A DNA stretch of 64,000 nucleotides, taken from Rhynchosporium graminicola. Its lineage: Eukaryota; Ascomycota; Leotiomycetes; Helotiales; Ploettnerulaceae. Where the stretch lies: contig FJUW01000024.1 in NCBI GenBank assembly GCA_900074885.1, positions 186,001 to 250,000 of the forward strand, read 5' to 3'. The notes beneath the pieces are model-generated. The model did not search any database and had not been told where the DNA came from. It saw only the letters and a list, made by a program, of their open reading frames with translations. This document shows, in pieces, positions 57,911 through 64,000 of this stretch. Every line of letters begins with the position of its first letter. The first letter of the stretch is position 1. The position numbers were made by a program, and so were the translations under genes.

Positions 57911-60811
57911 TCAAGTCGAGAACTTGAAGATTCCGGGAGCCATCGAATCTGCTGTGGCCCATGAGTCCGGCAGCCACTCTTGAAACATAGCCATCAGGAT
58001 ATCGACATTGCAGCTACAAATCGGGATACCTTGCAGTTTTACGCGATAGCCGTTACCGCTGTCGATCCAGACTTCTTTCTCCTGCTCAAAATGAACATCC
58101 GGTGAATACGATAACTTCAACTCGATAAAAGTTCCAATTCCAGGTGTACAATGTTCACAACCTTGAACATCTAGAATGCAGTATACCCAAACGACAAGCG
58201 CTGCCGCACATAAAGCAATGTGAGCGATGGGATCCAGTGTTTTGAGTGTGAGACCCGACGTTCTATCATCGAGGATAATTGCTTGGTGCGCGACGAGAAT
58301 CTCAACCGCATGGCAAAGACACCATCTTGCAGTCGGCGTGGTCCCCCAAGCTCTCATTTCGACTATCCTTTGCTCTCGAGCTTGACGATGGACAGTAGAT
58401 GCCTTCTCAATTGCGCCTAGTTGCCTGTCTCTTGCAAGGTTGGTAAGCTTTCGCAGTTCAGCGAATATCTGAAGGCTGGAGAGATGGTACAGCATAATGC
58501 TGTCAAAGAGAAGGCTCTTCACACGTGCGACTACATGATACTGCCATCCAGGCTGTATATGATTTCAGCTATTCTCCTTCACATTATCGTTTCTGAAGGA
58601 CCAGGGAAGTTTACAATATTGACACGGGAAAGAAAAAGGAAATATTCTTACCATGGAAGGGTCTTCGTAGCCAGAATAAAACAGATATGGCATGGATTTC
58701 TCCCATTTCAATGCATCTTCATCCGGGAGCTGGTTTGAGATCTCATTTAATTTATTTCTGAGGCTGTCGAGCTGAGCTTTAAGGTTGTTTTTCGAAATTA
58801 TCGTTGTGTCGTGTTGATAATACCCGCTTGCAGCACAGATCTTCCAGATATTGGGCTGTATCGCACAAATACATGTTTGGATATCTTCGATCAGTATTGG
58901 TTTCTCGTCTTCAGTTACTAGATCAAAGGAGCTCCTAGCGATCATCTTGCGCGTCGATGTTTGACTTCGATAGATGGGTTCTTTTGCTTGGCGTTCCTCC
59001 CCTAGTATTTTTCAGCTCCCAGACACAATACTCCTAAGCATGGGAAGCACCTGGAAAGGACCTACAGATATGTAGGCCATCGGCATTGTATAGCCTGAAT
59101 GTTGATGGCAAAGAGTAATGCAGCTCTTCTGAGAGGACTACGGCCGGCTGGTCTCGAAATATACTCAAGTAAGCATCTATCTTGAAAAGATACGTAGCTA
59201 GCCTAGCTAATTTCAGTATAGCAGCATATTGTGATGGATGTGTTACCTCTGCCGATCTCCTAATCTGATCAATCGCATAGGTTCAAAGAAGCCTGGTTTC
59301 TCGTCGTGCCATGCTGTCTCCTTCTTGAAGAATTCCACTTCTCGAAGCGCAGTGATCAGAATACTTTTGAGCATAATTGCTCCGGATATGGAACTCTCAT
59401 TCTGTGACACGTGAGTATTGATACCATGGCGGAAGTCGGGGACGTCCATCTACATACCCCATAGTAAAACGCAAATATTATGTTGAGAAGTGCTGACTGA
59501 CAAAAGACCATTGACAGTGACTGCTGAAGCCTGTCTTGCGATGTAATCTTATACTGCCCCGTGTGAGGATTAATTTATGATATTGCAGGGAACAGCCTAC
59601 GAAACGAGGAAGAAGTTGCTCCACTAAGGCTCCATGCCTGTTTAGACATTCAGTAGGCAGTCCTCTCGTGTCAGTTAGAAGAAGCTGATCTGGGGATCGA
59701 AGACTCTTCGCCCAAAGGAGACATCAGCTATGTGATATAAAAAGTACTGAGCTTACCCTGTATTCCATTAGTCTCAAAATTAACGGGAAGTGGGAGGTCA
59801 CTTTGACGATATTGTATGCTACGGCTACATTAACTTACACATGATGGCGAAACTCTTCGATTCGGAGCTATCCAGCAGCCAAGCGCCGATCATCTTTACG
59901 GATGATGCTACAAGAGTGTTTTCATGTTCGGCTTCAGAAGCTGGTCGGTGGATTATCGGCCAGCGATGATGGAAATACGCGAAATATGTATCTACATACT
60001 TTGCGGATACCGGATCTATTGGCTCGTCGCCGGGCTTTGGGGGCTGGTCCGGTATAATTTTCACCGCAGTCCCTAACATTTCATTGCTTAGCCGAGTTCT
60101 CAGATTACTCCTACAGACTATAAAGACCCACAATTGACAGGACCAGGCAGCTTGAAAGCATCGATGCCCTTGCGAACTTCAGTAGGCTGGAAGCTTGGAG
60201 TCGAAGCAGTTGTTTTCAAGACTTCAGAAGCAATGATAGTATCTCCTTCTGTTTCTAGTGGCCCGTTGGGCGAATCCCCAGCCCCATGCTGCGAAGGTTC
60301 TTGCGGCTCACCCGTATTCTGGTCCTCTAGTCGGTATTCGCAGTCGAGACTCCTTTTCACACATGTTGAGCAAGTTTCATTTCCATCACATTTCCTTTTC
60401 CCCGCTCGGCAGTTTATACACGCTCTTTTACTACGACCAGACGGTGCTGGTTTGAAACTATCTCCGTGACGTGCCAAATGCCGTAGCAAAGAGTCACTGC
60501 GATTGAATCCTTAGCATGATCATCACCAGTTGCATGTTTGAAGGCGAAAGATTAGCGACGCTCAGCAAGACATGCAGTTTTCTTTCTTAATGGCGTCCAA
60601 GATCCTAGAAGTACCAAGGGCTGGGTGTGTGAACAATGCATGAAAGAGATTGGTGGAAGTTACCGTACCTTCTATTGAACTCTCTCGCACAAACTTGGCA
60701 TACCAGAAGCTTCGCTGGATCATGAGTCTTCTCATGCCGGGCTAGATGCTCTTTTCGTGTAAAGGTCTTCCCACATCCTCCAACGGAGCATGCGTGGTGG
60801 CGAGATTCCAT
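57911..60811 (-). CDS. transcription factor with C2H2 fingers, Zn2Cys6 cluster and fungal TF domain
   Basis: A multi-exon minus-strand gene. Exon 1 (60811-60669) starts MESRHHACSVGGCGKTFTR and holds the first C2H2 finger and most of the second. After a 172-bp intron, exon 2 (from 60496) completes it (SDSLLRHLARHGDS) and then carries a Zn2Cys6 cluster, CINCRAGKRKC then CSTCVKRSLDC, with C-x2-C-x6-C-x5-C-x2-C-x6-C spacing. Downstream exons encode the fungal transcription-factor middle homology region: YVDTYFAYFHHRWPIIHRPA near 60000, LLNIIFAFYYG near 59480, EKPGFFEPMRLIRLGDRQR near 59255, FKIDAYLSIFRDQPAVVLSE near 59190-59130, and a C-terminal part to 57911. Exon junctions between about 60120-60060 and 59820-59600 could not be fixed, so integrity there is unproven. 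It is divergent from the NmrA-like gene, sharing a 747-bp promoter region, and may control the neighbouring genes. Confidence 0.82.
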
Positions 60812-61558
60812 TGGTCTGGCAGTCTGATCCCTTGTCAAAGAGTCAATTCTTACCCGGAGAAGAGACTGATTACTCAAAAGCTATTCGTTGTGGTCAATAG
60901 GCTTCGTCCGGACGAACATTGAGCAGTACGCTGCGACAAAGCGGGAGTCATCCAGATTGTGATCAGCGCATAATGATATGTTGCATTCAAGCAAGCGCCG
61001 ATTTCCCTCGCGTCCCATTCGACAGGTTGAACGACCACGCGGCAAGACTGATAGTAGCACTACGCGAAAGATGACGAATGCCGGGGGTGACGCCGATTAT
61101 TGTTGTAAGTGACTGGTGATGTCAACTTGAAGTGGTGGGATGATGTGGGATCCGAAGGAATCAAGCCGGCGGAGGTCGCTTTGTCAGCCGGTGGGAGATC
61201 CAATGAGACACGAGCTTTCGCTAGTGCGACCAATCAACACCCGTCACTCAAGATGCAGATCCGCATCCCACTGATAGTTGTCAACAATAAAGTTTCGTGG
61301 GATGAAGACGCCATATGCACATCCTAGTTTAATAGTGCAGCTTCACTAATAATCAGTCATGAAGGTCAGAATATGATTTCAAATCAAAATTGTCCAACCA
61401 AACACTATCGATGCTCCAAAGCTTTAGCATATAAAGTCAGGAGCTACCAACCTTTGTGGACAGTGTCTCCGAACATCAACACATTTATCAACTAAATATC
61501 ACATCAAAGCTACACTAGTTTATCTACTTCCAGACTCCCCAAGATCTCAAAAGTTACG
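60812..61558. promoter_or_regulatory. divergent promoter between transcription factor and NmrA-like gene
   Basis: A 747-bp spacer between two divergent start codons. CGG triplets that could bind Zn2Cys6 factors occur (for example near 61168 and 61190), but no clear paired site was identified. GCATATAAAGTC near 61428 looks like a TATA box for the NmrA-like gene, about 130 bp before its ATG. Confidence 0.45.
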
Positions 61559-62634
61559 ATGTCTTCGATCAAGAATGTCGCTATCCTTGGAGTGAGTTTC
61601 TCGGTTTTCGACGAGCTGTCGAATATCAATTACTGACAGAGACCAGGCCGGTGGTGCTCTTGGAACCCCTGTCCTCAAAGCACTCGTAGATTCTGGGAAA
61701 TTCAATATCACAGTCGTCAGTCGACCAGCCTCAACGTCAACCTTCGCCTCTTCGGTCAAAGTCATCAAAGCAGACTACAATTCCGCAGACTCTCTCGCAT
61801 CTGCCTTTCAGAATCAAGACGCCGTAGTTTCCACTGTTGGTACAGAAGGATTATTGGGCCAATCGATCATCATTGATGCCGCCATCGCAGCTGGAGTCAA
61901 ACGTATCCTTCCGTCGGAGTTTGGATCTGATTTAAGCAATCCCAAGGCAGCCGCACTGCCAGTTTTCGGCTACAAAGTCGCTACAAGAAAACATCTGGAG
62001 GACAAGATCGCTGCTAGTGCCGATATCACCTACACATATGTCATCAACAGTGGTTTCCTCGACTGGTAAGTCATCATCTATCTAAGTTGCCCGAGCTTTG
62101 TTGAGATCATGCTGCTTATCTGAATATTTCAAATGCTCCCTAATCCAGTCAAAATACATTGCTAATTCACGGTGTCTTCGTAGGGGACTCGAATATAACT
62201 TCCTCCTTGACTGGAGGTCAGCTGAGCCAAAACTTCACAATGGTGGAGAATTTGAATTCAGCTCCACTACCCTTGCATCCGTTGGACAAGCGGTTGTGGG
62301 AGTTCTGAGCCATCCGGAAGAGACAAAGAACAGATCTGTCTATGTCCAAGATATTGCAATCTCCCAGAAGAAGTTGCTTGACCTGGCGAGAAAGGTGGCA
62401 CCCGAGCGGAAGTGGTCGCCAATTACAACTAGCCTTGATGAGCAGGAGAAGTGGGCAAACGAGAAACTGGCCGCTGGCGATTATTCTGTGATGATCACGT
62501 ACCTAAATGTGGTCATGTTCCAAGATGGTTACGGGGCTCGATTTGAGAAGGTGGACAATGAGCTTCTTGGTGTCAAAGGCAAGACGGAAGCTGACGTCGA
62601 AGACATATTCAAAAAGCTGTTGGCTGTAGAGTAG
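61559..62634 (+). CDS. NmrA-like/isoflavone reductase-type NAD(P)-binding protein
   Basis: Three exons (61559-61591, 61647-62065, 62184-62634) encode 300 aa. The first splice builds the dinucleotide-binding motif NVAILGAGGALGTPV (GxxGxxG). VVSRPAS follows the second strand, where an Arg suggests NADPH preference. DAVVSTVGTEG and GVKRILPSEFGSDL are the next Rossmann blocks, and YKVATRKHLED contains the Lys typical of isoflavone-reductase-like members. The C-terminal half has SVYVQDIAISQKKLLDLARK. Such proteins are either small-molecule reductases or redox-sensing regulators; in fungi they are frequent in secondary-metabolite clusters. The location between a transcription factor and an FAD oxidase supports a metabolic role, by inference. 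Intact. Confidence 0.9.
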
Positions 62635-63141
62635 AACCTTTTTGCAACATCTCTAATACCGAACCAATTTTCAAGAGTCTGTCATATGCTTTCCAGTCAC
62701 CACTTGACATCCTCGATCGAATCAAGTTATAGCGACTATAAGGCTACCACCATTATTTGATTCAAGCTACCCAGATTCAAATAAGCCAAGAGAAGGGTGC
62801 AGGTGCAGCCATACAGTCAGGGTGCACCTGTGCTTACAGGTTGCATTGATTATTCCACCCGTTGATTGGGACGGCTCGCACCCTCTTCGGAATACATTGA
62901 TGGCCCGTACTGCAGTACGACATTGCACCTATTTATCCATTCTTTCCACGGCATTTGATGACTATCCAAGCATACAACCATAATTAAATTGGCAATGAGA
63001 ACGTATTAAAAGCTGAGACTACGTCCCGTCTTGATTCGTAAGCATTCGTAGAACTTTTTTTCTGGACCCTATCCATTTGAAATTGTTCTGGTTGTGCCTT
63101 TCTAGTTGGCCAATTTCCGTCCTCGCTACATTAACCTCATC
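62635..63141. other. intergenic region
   Basis: Contains a repeated GGTGCA/TGCACC-type motif (about 62800-62830) that could form a small hairpin. No gene seen. Confidence 0.45.
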
Positions 63142-64000
63142 ATGTCTTTGTAGCTGCTAGTGACTATTTTCCTGCTATGGGCGAGTTTTACTTCAGCAGT
63201 ATCTACGATGGCAATCATCTCACGCCAATTTGAAGAGCTTGATTCCAGCATCCTTACATCTGAAGAAGTAGCACTCCTCAACTTCTCCCATTCGGATGCC
63301 CCTGTCAAGAGACCAGAGTGTAAAATCTTTCCCGGTGACTCTGCTTGGCCGTCCGATCATCAATGGCAGCTTTTAAACAAAACCACGAACGGCGGGCGCA
63401 CTAATCAAAACAATCCCGCTTGCAGCACCATGCTTTGCAGGGCCATCTTACAATGTGGAAAAATGCAAATCTGTCACAGCATCATGGGGCAATTCAACTC
63501 TTCAGTGAGTCCCCTAAGATATCATTTTAGGATTCTCTGATATTTGTAAAGTATATCGGATCCAACGTCAATGATGTCTCTTGTCTTTCAAGGCCGAACA
63601 TGTGAACCACCTAGCATCTCGCCTGCTTCAAATCAGACCTGTACAAGCGGCGGGTATCCAGCATATGCAATCAATGCATCGCGAATCGCAGATATCCAGC
63701 TCGGTGTGAACTTTGCTCGTAGAAGTGGGATCAGGCTCGTGATAAAAAACACAGGTCACGATTTCTCAGGAAAGTCGGGAGGAGCCGGTGCATTGAGTAT
63801 ATGGACGCATCATTTGAAAGGTATGGAGTTTGTGCCTGAGTTTAGAGGTGAGGGTAAGAAAGGCTACAACGGACCGGCATTCAAATGCCGAAGTGGTATC
63901 CAGGCATGGGAGATCTATGAGGCTGCCAGTAAACAAGGATTGGTTGTCGTGGGTGGTGAGGGACGAGTATGCATTTATTCTTTACTTCGTCTGTATATGC
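63142..64000 (+). pseudogene. FAD-linked (berberine-bridge type) oxidase gene, 5' part, disrupted
   Basis: The gene runs off the window edge. From the ATG at 63142 the frame reads M-S-L, then TAG, then a hydrophobic signal-peptide-like LLVTIFLLWASFTSA and a mature start ending FEELDSS. Starting at the later ATG (63208) would avoid the stop but lose the signal peptide. CKIFPGDSAWPSDHQWQLLN is the usual N-terminal block. After the exon ending at 63504 (GTGAGT donor) the next coding block, DPTSMMSLVFQGRTCEPP, is one base out of phase with the best acceptor (63551). From there the FAD-binding domain reads FARRSGIRLVIKNTGHDFSG (the His expected to bind FAD covalently), AGALSIWTHHLKG and QGLVVVGGEG. 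This is a secreted-type oxidase family often linked to secondary metabolism. Two lesions suggest inactivation. Confidence 0.65.

Noticed and set aside
1..64000. tRNA, rRNA and CRISPR arrays
   Set aside because: I scanned by eye for T-loop-like GGTTCGAxxCC motifs and for regularly spaced direct repeats and found none that fold or space convincingly. A tRNA scan would be decisive.

Overview
The window is nuclear DNA of a filamentous ascomycete. Genes are split by many short introns (mostly 45-80 bp, GT..AG, CTAAC/CTGAC-type branch sites), and the gene set includes het-C, a C2H2+Zn2Cys6 transcription factor, fungal rhodopsin-domain proteins, an NmrA-like reductase and a heme-thiolate peroxygenase. 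The mix suggests Leotiomycetes (Helotiales-like), but this is an inference from gene content, not a measured phylogeny.

Layout. 1-6.7 kb: a microsatellite-rich leader and one large conserved gene (1336-6659). 6.7-10.7 kb: decayed or unrecognised sequence. 10.7-17.3 kb: het-C, a small membrane protein and a vacuolar PQ-loop transporter. 17.3-30.1 kb: gene-poor, partly AT-rich DNA with three copies of a short inverted-repeat element, one small gene (19597-19860) and a rhodopsin-domain gene with an in-frame stop (24154-25806). 30.2-37.8 kb: a compact housekeeping block with a Nudix NADH pyrophosphatase, phenolic acid decarboxylase, the TFIIH helicase SSL2/XPB, a CHY zinc-finger protein and proteasome alpha-4 (PRE6). 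38.3-49 kb: a decay zone with an amidase pseudogene, a kinase-vWA gene, a CorA-like gene and smaller broken genes. 49.1-52.6 kb: D-2-hydroxyglutarate dehydrogenase-type flavoenzyme and a heme-thiolate peroxygenase. 53-64 kb: a frameshifted 2EXR-type gene, a second intact rhodopsin-domain gene, the transcription factor, an NmrA-like reductase and the start of a berberine-bridge-type FAD oxidase. The last four could be a small metabolic or sensing cluster.

Main discovery. A segment of about 1.42 kb (about 43921-45346) appears to be inverted. The 5' end of the kinase-vWA gene and the 3' end of the CorA-like gene both lie in this segment on the wrong strand. Turning it back would join both genes in frame, each at an intron or splice site, with a shared GAG/CTC trinucleotide at the two breakpoints. 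One event thus appears to have truncated two neighbouring same-strand genes.

A second theme is that many accessory genes are almost intact but carry one or two lesions: an in-frame stop, a 1-nt shift, or an 11-bp tandem duplication. Several stops are explainable by C-to-T or G-to-A changes, as in repeat-induced point mutation. The housekeeping genes show no such lesions, which argues against general sequencing error. All exon structures are read by eye from splice signals and frame continuity. Protein family names rest on recognised motifs, not database searches.
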